A stretch of 64,000 nucleotides of DNA from Odontesthes bonariensis (lineage: Eukaryota; Chordata; Actinopteri; Atheriniformes; Atherinopsidae), in NCBI RefSeq assembly GCF_027942865.1, contig NC_134526.1, positions 19,697,784 to 19,761,783 on the forward strand, read 5' to 3'. Position 1 is the first letter of the stretch. The number at the start of each line of letters is the position of its first letter. Below are positions 1-13,600 of this stretch, one piece after another. The position numbers and the translations under genes were made by a program. A model generated the notes under the pieces. That model was not told where the DNA came from and did not search any database. It was given only the letters and a program-made list of their open reading frames with translations.

Positions 1-45
1 GTGAAATAGAATAGAATAGAATAGAAATAGAATAGAAAAATACTT
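1..45. repeat. (AATAG)n simple repeat
   Basis: Short tandem array of the pentamer AATAG with minor interruptions at the left edge. The next kilobase (46-1078) holds no exon that I can support; it is AT-rich and includes a (CA)n run near 1022-1041. It is probably intron or 3' flank of the minus-strand gene at 1079-1405. Confidence 0.8.
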
Positions 46-1078
46 TATTTAAAAGCAGAGCGGATCAAATAGTCTTTGGTTAGGAGAATGCCATGATATA
101 AAATTATAGTTTTTAGGAAAGCAGAGTAGTCTGTTACATCTTTCTCTACTTTTTTAAAGTGGTGGGGACAAATCTGCTCGTCAGACAAAGTGCCGGGGAC
201 GCGTCCCCACCGTCCCCGGTGGAAATGACGCGCCTGCTTCTTGGTTTCATGAAGGAAGGAGAGCAGAGCACCACAGACAAAGGAAACGACGTGTGAGTTT
301 AACTTATTAAACACGCGCCGGTTGTGTCCGTGTCGGATGAGTAAACATTTCAGCCGTGACAACATGACAAGGGGCGGAGCTACCAACCACCAAACACCTA
401 CGTCACATGTGTTCCTATAGAATCCAGAAAAGACCCAGCCTCGGAGAAGGAGCTAAAATGGTTATAGGAACTGAGGGCCATGGTCCCGAGTTCCTGTATG
501 TGCGAATGCGGGAAAAAATCGGCCCTGTGGATTAAAAGGTTATAGGAACTGACAAAGGTTCCCACAGTCCGAATGCGGCTAATGACTCTGTCTTTAACTC
601 CTGATTTGGTTGTTGTCATTTTAGGGCTACCAGGAGTTAATGGTTCGATGTAATATTTGATATTTGATATATAATATTATATTAAATACAAAATCGTCAG
701 TTGAAGGTTGAAAATTACATTAATTGAATATCATATAATATCAATAATTTGATACAAACACCCCATGCATCACATCTAAGATTAGTTTTACTAATGCTGT
801 TTATTTTTAAATTTTATTTTCTTACAAAACATCAAACGCATGTTATTTTTCTGTTTTGAGGTTGTCCGGTTTTAATCAGTAGACACTGTGTGTGGTTCAC
901 TAGCTACTGTAAACCTCATGAGACTTTACTTTTTTTAAGCTTCTTTCTGCAAATTGAACCACCTTAGAGTTTAATGTCTTGTACGTCTCATATTTGACCA
1001 CATATACTGTGCACATACACTCACACACACACACACACACACGCACAAAGAATATCTAAGTCAGTATCGAGGACTCAC

Positions 1079-1405
1079 CACTTCTCTCTCTGCATTCTGT
1101 AGAGAAAGGCCATTCAACTCCATACTTTCACCATTCTCTGAAGACATAGTAAATACCCATTAATGCAAAGACAGGTGTATTTACACGAACGCTAAACCCG
1201 CTGCAAGCAGCAACTTTTATCCATGCAAAAGATTAAGAGAAAAATCTTTGTACCGGTAATAGATGCTGATGCCAATAGATACTTTACCTTTGCCAGACTT
1301 TTCATAAATGCACAGTACACCTGGTTGAAGCTGCTCTCCAGGAGGGATCAGCACTCGGACACCTTGAGGTTTTCGTGGGACCACTGGAGGAGGTTGTGCT
1401 GACAT
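1079..1405 (-). CDS. Two coding exons of an unrecognised minus-strand gene (partial)
   Basis: Two exons splice cleanly on the minus strand. The first is 1405-1288 (118 nt), with acceptor CAG before it and donor GTAAAG after it. The second is 1137-1079 (59 nt), with acceptor TTCAG and donor GTGAGT. The frame carries across the junction (39 codons plus 1 nt, then 2 nt plus 19 codons) without a stop. The first exon opens with an ATG directly after the acceptor, so it may hold the start codon behind a non-coding 5' exon. The peptide begins MSAQPPPVVPRKPQGVRVLI, a proline-rich stretch, and later reads ENGESMELNGLSLQ. Further exons would lie left of the window. I do not recognise the family. The upstream exon was not found; the promoter could be as far away as the 6.3-6.8 kb region. 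Confidence 0.55.
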
Positions 1406-3420
1406 CTGTTGGACGTAGATGCAAACAGAGTAAAGCTGAGCATGTAATATACACTGAAACAACTTTATTGCTCCTGTACATTGATTTTAAAAGTCTGTGG
1501 AACTTAAGTGGACAGAGGAAACAACATTCCCCTAAAAGATGTCTTAGGATTTGGTGGCTTCAAAGCCATCCTTTTCAATTAATGCTCCTCAGTAAGGTGA
1601 AGGTCTACCTCCCTCTGCTTGACTTTTTTAGACCTTTTTACCTCGGTTTTTACCTCATTGTAATTCTTTGTATGTGGGTTTGGATCAATCATCACTCCAT
1701 TGTCTGCAGGCTATATGAAATGCTGTGGAATCCCTTTTGAGAGGATAGAAATGGCCTGATCACATTTGGCCTCATCCACTTTAGACTTGTATTACTGTAT
1801 CACTTACGGTGCCACCTTACATGTCTGAACTTCTTCCAACCTCACACTCCAGCCAGAGCACTATGATCTACAGATTAATCCCTCTTGGACATTACAAGAC
1901 CAAGGTTAAAAAAACAAAGGTGACGGAGCCTTTTTCAGTCTTTTCACCCTAATACAAGAACATCCTCCTTCTTCACATTAGGGCTGCTCAGACCCTTATC
2001 ATTTTTGCAACATTGCTGTTCGCTGGTTTTGAATCTAATTAGTCTGGTTATCATGTTCCTGGTTGAGCATTATATCTTGTTTTCCATCACGCAAGCACAG
2101 TTTTATTTATTTTTGTTTATTTTCCAATTTTATTTTATGGTGCTTTACTGCTGATTTTAGGATATGTGTTACTGATTTAGTGACTGTTGATTATATTTAT
2201 ATTAGTATGACTAGTACAGCACTTTGGTTTAGCTGAGATTGTTTTAAATGTGCTATAGACATAGGATATGGGTGAATGTTCCAAAATGTTCCAGGAGACT
2301 TCCAGCAGACTCTTTTCACCCATCAGTGCATACACTGGGGAATTGTGTTTGGATCTCGCAATTTGTTATTTTTCTTATCGATTTAACTTTTACGATGTTA
2401 ACATTTAAATCAGTCTATCTTGGAAAAACGAAAAGGATAGCGAAGAGCTCCATATCGTTGCACATGTCAAAATTGAGGGGAAGCTATTAGTGTGCGCACA
2501 CTTACATGACAGGTACACAATACAGGAAAAACCACTGTCCCCAGGTGGTATGTGGATGACACAACCATCAAAAACTTGGAGAGAAACTTTATCAGTTGGA
2601 TTAAATGATAATAAGTAAATGAATAAAAACAGATCATTAACATTTACATTGTACATTTTCCCCCCATGTTTGATCTTTTCTCTTTCAGCATTGTGATAAC
2701 GCAGTGAACACTTTTAAGCAGTATAAAATTAAATGCACAGTTACAGATTTAAAAAAAAAAAAAAAATTTCATTGCAATGATAAATAATTCAATACTCTAA
2801 TTTAACAATATTAATTACAGCTTCAGAATGTTTACAGTGACGTAAGACAGTTGTCATCATCTGACAGGAGTATCTCTGTCTTTCTTCCAGTTCCCTCTGT
2901 CTCTTTCACACACGCATCAAACACAGTTAACTCACAAAATCTAGACGCATCACTGTACCTTTTTGTGTGGTTTGAGCGTTTATATCCAAATCACAAACAC
3001 CAATCCTCCTGCTAAATTGGATGTGCACTGAGCTTAGCTGTATGCAAGAAGCTGTCCTACCTTCCTGAAATATGTCAAACAAGAAAAACAAGTCTTGCAC
3101 TTCCTTTGCTGTTAATTTGTTTTGCTTTCACCCTCCCCTGATTCTCTGATCTACGCACACACACACGTTCCCTCCCCTCCATTCTTTCTCCGTATCATTG
3201 TTAGTTTCTCCTTCCTTAAGACAGACGTTTCTGTCAACAGTTGCATGTGACTTATGCCATGAGGGCACAATTAAGTCCTCTTCAAAGTCTCCACATACAC
3301 AAGTAAAACACTGTAAACACTTCCGTAATTTGATCACAGCCACTATATATATACATATACATATGGCCATATACATAATGTACAGTATGTTGTATTTCTC
3401 AAAGCAGATGTTGGAGTTGT
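1406..3420. other. No gene seen
   Basis: AT-rich non-coding sequence, presumably intron or 5' flank of the minus-strand gene. Open frames here are short, lack splice-site support and have no recognisable protein. Nothing else stands out. Confidence 0.5.
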
Positions 3421-3731
3421 CTGTTAGATCGATTCTTTAATTGGAAGCTCAACAACAAGCCGGAGTAATCTCAAGTTAAATGAAGTCTTTATTTCTGGCA
3501 ACAAATTAAGTATTTCAGCGCTGGACTCGGTATGACAGAACTCTCGCAGGAAATCTGTCAGACAGAGCCTCGATTTCCGGTAACATTTTGTATTTATATG
3601 CTTCATTGTTTCACATAGGTTGGACCCCTTATTGATCAAATATGATTGGATATGAGTAGGTTCAACATGCTTCGTCATATTCTCTGAATAAGCCAAATAA
3701 TGTCTCTGAATAAGCCAAATAATGTGTGTGT
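3421..3731 (-). repeat. Solo-LTR-like dispersed repeat, copy 1
   Basis: This block matches 35842-36120 in inverted orientation. Read on the minus strand both share, in order: an AGAGAATATGACGAAGCATG start region, a TATAAA box, an AATAAA signal, and the end GAGCTTCCAATTAAAGAA followed by ATCTAACAG. A promoter-like TATA element followed by a polyadenylation signal shortly before the end is the usual U3-R-U5 layout of an LTR. This copy also has a 22 bp tandem duplication of a segment containing GAATAAGCCAAATAATG near its 5' end (about 3684-3728). No internal gag or pol is adjacent, so if it is an LTR it is a solo one. TG/CA boundaries are not clear. Confidence 0.5.
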
Positions 3732-6289
3732 GCCTCTGCACCTGGGTTCCCAGGCTTTCCCTGTTTTGTCTCTGGCTAAGTTAAGGTCATGTCTTGTGTC
3801 CATCATGGAAAAGTACTTTTAATAAAGCCAATTTTAACACGTCTGTTCTACAAAACCTTCTCATTGGCAGATTCAAAACCAAAGCAAATACTTAACCCAG
3901 AATAACCCAGAACGATTTTTCCTTAAGGAAGAATTATAGGGAATATAAACATTTATATTTCACATAAACACATTTCTGAAAAAAAAAGTCAACTACCACC
4001 ACCAACCGTCATAGATCTGTAATGTAGTTTCAATCATTTGTTACACCTGTGTCACCATTGGTCCTCATGTGTTAAATGATGAGTCGTGGTTTTCCATGGT
4101 TTTTGACTAAATGGATAAAAGACGATCAATACAGTTCAAACTGAGAGGATTCATCATGTGTTTGTGGACTCTGAGTTTACTCTATGTAAAGAAGGGATGA
4201 AACACTGAGTCAAACAGGTTGCTTTAATGCAGGGGAGTAGTGACACCAGCAGGCTTCATCTAACCCTGCAGTTTTCCCCACTGACAGGATGCATAAGCTG
4301 TTAATAGTGGAGGTGTTTTAAGCAAAAATCTGACAGTCAAGATATAGATATATAGATTAATTTAAGTACTTTGTGTTTAAGGCAGCACTGCTCAAAGACA
4401 TGTCCAAATTTCATTTGCAGAACAGACCTCAGAATTGCAATTCAAATTTGCCAGGACTGTTATCTATCAAGTTTGATTTAAATCAATCAAACTTCCTGCA
4501 CATGTATCTATTGTATAATTATTGTGTGTATTCTCATCCAAATGTTCAAAAGTCAATGAAGAAGAACAACAACAACAAAAAAAAAAAAAACGTTTTTTAT
4601 GTACTAAAAATTTTAAATTGAAATGAAAACATGAAATATATGCTGGAAGCAATTAGTGGAGCCATTTTTTTCCATTATCGATAAGTTTCTCAAACTGTTA
4701 AAAAAACAGACTCAGCTGTACATACATTTTGGTGATCATATGACCTGAACAACTCAAGGAAAATCATTTCTCTGCAATAAGGAGCTATTTGTTTTGAGTT
4801 TCTTTTTTATAATGGCAAAAAGAACAAAAGATTTTTCTTTTTTTTTCTTTTAATGGTTCCAGCCAGTACCAAACTCTGCACACTGAGCAAAGACAAGGGC
4901 ATAACCGGTGCTTGCAAAAACTCATTGATACTCTACAGTATTAAGGTACAATGTCAAAGAACAGAGGAAATGAAAGTAGAACACTTTGGGAATGCGGTAC
5001 ATCAGGGTGTTCATAGATGACAATGTGAAGCTCATGCAAAAAAATCAAATAAATGAATGCATATTATTTGTAAAGCACAAATCTCAGAGTGCTAAGAACG
5101 CCATACCTACAGGAAAGCATGATGCAGGTTCAGTTGTGCTGTAAGGCTGCTTTGCTGTATAAAATGATGAAGGAAATCAGAAGATAACCGAGGCATTTTC
5201 TAATGACACGTGATGCTCAATGTCAGAAAACTACTGTCGATTCAAAGTGAAAGTCTCGAGTATTATAGTAGCACTTAAAAGAGTTTGACTACATGGCAGT
5301 GGAAGAAAGGAAGAGACGACCAGCCCACAGCTGTAAGAACTTCCTGATGGCTACAAGAAACAATTAGAAGCTGCCATTGTTAATAGAACCCCGGTAAAGT
5401 TGCGCCAAATTATGTTTGGGGTGTGTTTTATTGTATCCTCAGATCTCATGGCATTTTGGCCAGAGGAAATAATATAATTGCAGTGTGTGACTGAGTGTGA
5501 TTTGTGTTATCTTTAAAGACTATCTACTTGAAAGAGCAGTTTTTGTTCTCTGTAAAACAAGAGCTTCTTTAGACTTTTGCTTTCCTCGGCAGCTTTCTCT
5601 AACTAGTTTTTAATTAATGCCTGACTACTTAAGTTGATTCAAATTTAACGCCTAAAAGGGTCCATTTGTCGAGCAACTCATTGCTGATTTGACCGACATT
5701 ACAATAAGCCACAAAAGTTCTCATTCTAAAAACATTAAAGTTTAAACAACAGTTTGGGATGTGCTGCATGAACAGGCTGCATGGTTAGCATTTCAGCATT
5801 AGGATTACAAGGCTGTTCCAAAAATAGGAGGAAATGATTTTTGGTGAAAATGGGCCCTTCTCAATTAACCTAGCAAACATTTTTCTGATTACAAATCATT
5901 TTGGAGCATTCTCTCCACTAGAGGGAGAGGGACTTTCCCCACACTCAACCAACACGTGGCCGAGACAATGAAGTTACTTAAAAGTGTTGTGTCTTCAGGG
6001 AGCCTTTTTCTTCATGTCAACACTGTATGCAAATCCACCATGTAACTGAATGGCTTACAGAACACTTTTTTTTAACCCATTAACAAAAAGGACTGCGACA
6101 ATAACCCCTGCAGCAAAAAACAGTGTTGTTGTTTTTGTTTATGCGAGTCAGATGTTAATCAGAGGATGCTATTTTGTTTAAAAGTGGTTGTAGGCCGCAG
6201 CTTTGCAAGTTTGCATACATAATCTCCACAACTACTGGACAAGCATAACGACCCATCAGGTTTTTAGAATGCAACGATTTCTTAAATTA
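3732..6289. other. No gene seen
   Basis: AT-rich intergenic or intronic sequence with several A/T homopolymers. I found no coding exon with splice support and no clear transposon ends. Confidence 0.45.
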
Positions 6290-6823
6290 AAGCTGGAGCT
6301 GCTTGAGTTGCCGTGATTTTGCTGGGCGCTGATTAAGACGCAGACAGTGGGTGCTGTTTTTAGTTCCGCCTGGATCGACCCCTGGGTTTCTTTCAAACGT
6401 CTTTAAAACTGCAGTAAAGCTCAGTGTGATACGAAGGGGGTCGCAGTAGGCGTCCAGCACTTCACACACAGCGGTGTATTCTTGTGTTGCCCTGCCCGCA
6501 GCCCGAATAATTTGGGACAGATCAGCCCTCCCGGTCTCCTGATTGGCTCAGCTGTTCTAACCTCTCCTCCGTTTCTTCTTGAGTTTGGGGCGACTGACTT
6601 TGTTCCAGTGCGCGGAACGTGGCTTCAAATTGTCAAAAAGCGCCTGCTGAGAAAAAGCGTGTGTCCCCTTGTGAACTACCTGGGTCGTGCTGATAGCCTA
6701 ATTACTAAAGCGGCTAAAAAAAGAAGTGTTTAAAAGTAGCCTTGTGAGAAGACGAGCAGAGAAACCAACACCAGCAAGATTACTGGAAACTCTACTCCAA
6801 AGTGGGACGGTGCTGTCAGCATG
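6290..6823 (+). promoter_or_regulatory. Putative promoter and 5' exon of slc6a16
   Basis: The segment is richer in G, C and CpG than its surroundings and leads into an ATG at 6821-6823. A strong donor (GTATGT) directly follows that ATG. The start context has A at -3. The first internal coding exon of slc6a16 (14254) begins in phase 0, so joining it to this ATG gives a peptide beginning MTEKPPLD. The transcription start itself cannot be located by eye. The same region could also serve the minus-strand gene to the left, but I have no direct evidence for that. Confidence 0.45.
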
Positions 6824-7627
6824 GTATGTCCACAACACACCGTTTTCCCTGCGCTCTCCATTAACGTGGCTTTAGTGTCTTACCTCTGCACAGCTCGCTC
6901 CTTCTTTTCGATTCATGTTCAATCTAAGGGATGCAGTTATTGTTTGTATAATTTACAGTTAACTGACTCCTTTCTTTCATACTTTACCAGTAACGAGAAG
7001 GCTTTAAGGCTGTGGTTTACCTCGGTTTGGGTGACTCCCCCATGCACCCTAGAGTCTGTGCATTTTGTGCCCAGAAAATGCATACTGCTAAACATACACA
7101 GCCCGCACGATTAAAAACATTCAGCAGATTGCAGCGAAGTAAACTACAGGAAGTCACAGTTAAGCCTTTTTATTTATTTTTTTGAGTCTGCTGTACATGT
7201 TGGGCAGCAAACACATTGCAGCCATCTATTGAAGTGTGCGCGTGTTTATCCATTAGTCTTGTACCAAAATTCGGGCACATTTGAAGAAATGGCTGGCAAA
7301 AAGTCCCGAAACCATGATTAAATATAAGCTGATGGGTACTACTGTATCCTCCCCATTGCTTTTGAATTTTGTTTTGGAACTAATGGAGTGCAGACCTCTC
7401 CATTCAACTTGTGTCTTTAAAATTCCTTTGAAAGAATGGCTAGCATGTCTTTTTATTCTTGGAAATGTATGGTAAGACATACTGTGTGTGCGTGTGTGTG
7501 TGTATGGCGGGGTATTTTTCCATGACAAGTAGGCTGACCTGAAGGGCTGGGTGTAATTTCTGAATGTGTGATTGGTAGATGTGTTATGTAATAATCAGGG
7601 CACGATCATGTTATGTGTAACTGCCAG

Positions 7628-7662
<35 letters not shown>

Positions 7663-10600
7663 CTGTGTGGTCTATACTGTTTACCCCTTCAGGGAGTTGA
7701 TCCTTCTCCTGTCTTTTAATGCGTGCTGGGAATTTTTTCAGAGAGGATGAGAAAATCAGATTGAGTGATATGATTTACATCTGTGCAGCTGTGTTATGTC
7801 AATAAACTCTATACTGAATATAAACCGTCGCTCCCATTCTGTAGCGACGGTGTGAAAAAGCGCTTTTATAGCCTGTTTTTCTTTCGACTCTTTTCTACAG
7901 TCCAGAGAAGTATTATTCTATATTTTATGGTATTGAGATGTATGTGATGCTGTGCATAATACAGACATTAAAAGCAGCCTTCTATCTTTTTCTACATTTT
8001 CTGTTTTGCTCACATTGGAGCTTCGTAAGTTGATCCTGTAGCAGCTGACTTGAAAGAAAGTTTATAAGGTACTGTGTGGCCTGTTAGCTGATGGCCTGAT
8101 AAGTATGACTGTTTAATTTGCTCTTATTCCTAGAAAGAAAGTAATAGGTCCAGAGTGGGAAGAGGGACTTTTATTGGGAGAAAAAAAGACTCCCACGTCT
8201 CCTCAAACATGATGTTGGCATGTAGACTCGCATATGTGAAAGGGGCTTTATTCCTACTGTTTGTACAGAGTTGGGGGTATCTGCAAGCTGAGGCCCATTT
8301 TGACCTACGTTTGCTTTGAGACATTTAAACCGTTAATGTAAAATCAAACAAAATACTTCAGAATGAACTCAATACATTAATTTTTTTTTTGTTTTAGTAA
8401 TAAGTGCATATAGGTACATATAAGTTTCCTTAATGCTTTGTGTCTCTACATGTTTACTCGGTAAATATGGGGCAATGTTAGGGCATCAGTACAGAGAGCT
8501 ATTTTCTTCTCCTGTGCCCAACTAACAGTAATGTTCTGCACAACTAGTGATGAATCCTGGGCCATTTTCTAAAAACACCTCAGTCTCTATGAATAGAAAA
8601 ACAACATTTATATTTCTGTCCACTGCAGTTAGGGTGGTTGGAGTATGGTGCATGGTTACGGTGGCCGAGAAGGGCAAAACAAAATTACAAACTCTGAAAC
8701 ACTTTTACATTTTGGAAAACAAAATAACATTTCCCAAAACAAATTAACATTTCAGAAAACAAATTAACATTTCAGAAAACAAATTTACATTTCGCGAAAC
8801 ACTTTTACAAGTTCCGAAACAAATTAACATTTGTTTCACAAAACACTTTTACAAAGTCGACAATAAAGGGAGGTTCCAAACCTCCAAGCTCCGAGGTTGA
8901 CCCGGAAGTTATAACGGAAGCCTTCGATTTGATATAGCAGCGTTTTGAAACGCTGCTATATCGCTGTTCATCTTGGATCACTATGAATTCAAATCGAAGG
9001 CTTCCGTTATAACTTCCGGGTCAACCTCGGAGCTTGGAGGTTTGGAACCTCCCTTTCCGTAATATTGTCGACTTTGTAAAAGTGTTTCGCGAAATGTAAA
9101 TTTGTTTTCTGAAATGTTAATTTGTTTTCTGAAATGTTAATTTGTTTTCTGAAATGTTAATTTGTTTTGGGAAATGTTATTTTGTTTTCCAAAATGTAAA
9201 AGTGTTTCAGAGTTTGTAATTTTGTTTTGCCCTTCTCGGCCACCGTACATGGTGCATGCTTTTGTTTATTTACTTTTCCCTATATACAGAATTGTGGTTC
9301 CCCAATTTCCAACTACACCCAGAGATAGAACCTGTCGCTCTGTGTAAGAGCTTTGTGCTTGCCTGCGTGTGTGTGTCTGTGTGTGTGGAGGGTGGGTGGG
9401 TACAAGAAGATGATTTAAGGTTAGCTTAGTATAGAAAAAGAGAAGGAAAGTTAAACATGCTGCAGTTATTTTGCATGCAAACTGCAGAGAAAGCATAGCC
9501 TACTGCAGAATTGTTTTAAAGAGGAAAAAAGTGTTACAAGTTAAAAGCATATTTTTAAAAGGTGCAATACAATCCCTGATCCCCTTATAGCAAATTCCAA
9601 ATGTGAACCCGCTGGTTCATAGAACAAATGTTCTTCTTCAACAAACTGGAGGACGGGAAACAGACTTGCCGTGTCTTTATAGACGTTTTGACTCTCTAAC
9701 ACCTAGACTCACATGTTGGCCCAATTGCTCAGTAAGTGACATATCAGATAAATTAGTTCCAGTAAAATATCCTCAATAACTAAACTGACTTACGGCTTAA
9801 TAAACTTATTATCTGAAGATACTGGATGGTGTTGAATACAAAACAATTATTACAACCAAAGCATTTTCGATTGTAATAACATAAGTCGCCGGAATGTATG
9901 AAACTTTCTGAAATCACTTTGATGGCATATTTTGATAATGTCTGTAGCTTGTAAATCAGACACTTTGGTCCCTGAAATGTATAAACCTGTACATAAAGCC
10001 TTAGATATTTTGTTCAGAATCGTGAGTTTTCGCATTATTAAATTAAATCATGTCTTTTCTTCTTTTTTTTCTGGCGTTTGTTTACCTGCCTTGTCACCAG
10101 CTGTGCCCTCTACACGGCCGACTCATGCACCTCAGCACCACCCACAGTATGAACCAATGTAAACCCAACACCCCATATTCCCTCCTCTACTTATGTATGC
10201 ATACTTTTAACATAGTCTCACACTCCTCTGCTCCCGTGTATATATTTCTGAAAGCACCTGCCATATCTGGCCATGTGTCTTTAACAGTCATGCACTTTTT
10301 CTGGGTCATACACCTCCTGTAATTTTCCATTCTCACCAGCTGATACCAACAAGGGCATATGTAAATGAGCCTGATAGGTCATGTCCTGTTGCCTGCTTGA
10401 CTCATGTTGAGACATTTTGGATCTGACCCACTCCCCTGAGCTGACGTAGACTGTGAAGATTTAGTGGTCCAGACATTTAACATGTGATAAGAAGTGTTAC
10501 TGCATGTGAGATTCTTCATGTTTCCTCTAAAACACGAAGCCTGACTTTTGAATTTGTTACTGTGTAAGGTTGATTTGGTAATGGCTGATCAAAAATAGCT

Positions 10601-13600
10601 TCTGTGACAATAAATTGACTGGTTATTACTGAAAAATGTTGACCATTAATAGTATCAGACTCTGTGTTGGACTTCCTGAAAACCTTAGAGATTACAACTT
10701 ACTAACTTAGAAATTCCTATGTTTAAATACATTCTTATTTTAGAATTGTACTGTAACAGCACGTGTCTCACTGTTGTGTTTGATGGTAGAAACCAGAGCT
10801 TAAGCCCACAACTGACACTATAACAACAAAATACAAAAGCTGCCCCTATTTGCTTCATCTCCTGTAAGTCTACTCTTTTTAGTCAATTCAGCTCAGTCAG
10901 AATACCCCATTCAAACTGTTACGGGCTGTCATGGTAGCTCATGAATTATTATTGTATGTAGTCATGAAAAATTGAGTACTTCCCATAGAAATGGTTTGCT
11001 TTTCTACTTTTCTGGACATCAAATTGGTATACTTGACCATCACCACTTGGAAAATAGACTTTTTATTTACAGTTTACAAAAGAATATATCAATAGATATA
11101 TTGTCCATCCATCCATCCATCATCTTCCGCTTCTCCGGGGATCGGGTCGCGGGGGCAGCAGCTTGAGCAAAGAGACCCAGACGTCCCTGTCCCCGGCCAC
11201 TTCCTCCAGCTCTTCTGGGGGGACCCCGAGGCGTTCCCAGGCCAGCCGAGAAACATATTCTCTCCAACGTGTCCTGGGTCTTCCCCGGGGTCTCCACCCA
11301 GTGGGACGGGCCCGGAACACCTCACCGGGGAGGCGTCCAGGAGGCATCCAAACCAGATACCCGAGCCACCTCATCTGACTCCTCTCGATGTGGAGGAGCA
11401 GCGGTTCTACTCCGAGCCCCTCCCGGATGACCGAGCTTCTCACCCTATCTCTAACGGAGAGCCCAGACACCCTGCGGAGGAAACTCATTTCGGCCGCTTG
11501 TATTCGCGATCTCGTTCTTTCAGTCACTACCCACAGCTCGTGACCATAGGTGAGGGTAGGAACATAGACTGACCGGTAAATCGAGAGCTTCGCCTTCTGG
11601 CTCAGCTCCTTCTTCACCACGACGGGCCGGTGCAGAGCCCGCATCACTGCAGACGCCGCACCGATCCGTCTGTCAATCTCCTGTTCCATTCGTCCCTCAC
11701 TCGTGAACAAGACCCCGAGATACTTGAACTCCTCCACTTGGGGGAGGATCTCATTCCCGACCCGGAGAGAGCATTCCACCCTTTTCCGGCCGATATATTG
11801 ATATATAGATATATTGTTATGAAAGTAAATACACCCCAGACGCTAGCCTTTCAATCCTCACCTTAAATAGCTTAATTCTAGAATTTTACGTAATTGAACC
11901 ACTTTCTAACATCGGGTTTTTTTCATTTTGAGCGTCATCTATACTATAATCTTCCATTTTTTTCTTTTTGAGCTGCTTGTTGATATAGTCTCTGGTTTTC
12001 TGAAGATCATGATGCTGTTAGATGATCAGTTTCTGGTTCAGCTTCAGCTTTTAGACAGATCTGATAAATTCATAGTTGATTGCCCGTAAGCTACTACAGC
12101 AAAGCCATCCCATACCATAACATTTCCATCTCCATGCCTCACAGATGGGATGGGATTCTTCTCCTGACCTGTTTTTGGTCTGCAACAAACTCGTCTGCTC
12201 TGGCTGGGACCAAAACACTCATTGATTCATCTGTCCAGAGCTCATTACAAAAAGTCATTGTCCATATGTTCACTGGCAAATCCTTATGTTGTTTTTGGAA
12301 GGTGAAATCCTTTTCCTGGCATGCCCCCAATGAAAGTCAAACATGAGCAATCGCTTTCTGATTGTAGACTTTGAAACTGACAGCTGCAACAGTTACGTGC
12401 AAATTCTGTCATGAAATTTTAAGTTTCTTGCAGACTTTTTTTTTTTTTTTTTTTTCATTAGAAAATATGCTTTTGGGTTGAATTTGCAGGGATGATAAAC
12501 TGTAAGTTGTTGTTGATGATGTTTTTCTTTGCAGGTGAACAATTTATTGGTTTGGAGATCTTTATAAACCCTGTGCCTGATTACTTAACATCCACTACCC
12601 TAGCTTTCCTAACAGAGCACTTCGTTCCCAAACTGCAGGTTTACTTGAGGTTCCCAGAGTTTCTAAAAGTAGAATGGGAGGCAGAGCCTTCAGTTATCAG
12701 GCCCCTCTATTGTGGAATAAGCTGCCAGTAAATGTCCGGGAAGCAGACACCCTTTCCACTTTTAAGACCAGGCTTAAAACTTTCCTTTTTTATAAAGCTT
12801 ATAGTTAGGTCTGTTGAATCTGATAGTGTATCTGCTAGTGTGTCTTGTTCTGCCTCCACCTCTGGCACCCTCTATACTTTCATTACCCCCTACCCGAACC
12901 AGGGTTTGAATCCCATTCCCGCTTATCTTACCTCTTTTATTTCTCCCCCTACCCGAACCAGGGTTTGCATCCCCACCCCGCTGTGACTGGTGTGCAGTTG
13001 GTGAGAGGCTGAGGTAGCTTGTGACTGTAAAAAGATGGTTGTTGTGGTGTGAGGAGCAGATCTATATAGGGAGTATAGGGAATTACTCACTGAGTCTGGT
13101 CCTTTATTTTATTATTTATTTTTTCGTTAGCACAAGTTTCTTGTGTTTACCTTGAATAGGGATGGCTCAGGTAATCCTGAAACATCCCATAGTTAAGCTG
13201 CTATAGGCCTAGACTGCTGGGGGGCCTATTCTGTCACACCTTTCCTCACTTTACTCTCTTTATGTATATGTGATATTATTGTGGTCATTAACTCGTGTTT
13301 CCCTGTTCCAACAGATATCCTTTGAATGGTGTTACAGTGCCGCCGCCGCTGCGGCCCTCCCCCCCTTTCTGTCTTCTCAAACCCCAGCTGGTCGAGGCGG
13401 ATGGCCACCCTTCCTGAGTCTGGTTCTGCCAGAGGTTTCTTCCTGTTAAAAGGGAGTCGTTTCTCTCCACAGTCGCCTCAGGCACGCTCAGGCCGGGAGA
13501 TTGGACCGAAAAACAAAAAAGTTTTCAGTGCAATCTGTTGGTTTTCTTAGCTAGGAAATTGTTTTTGAATTGGCTCTATATGAACGAATTGGATTATTTT

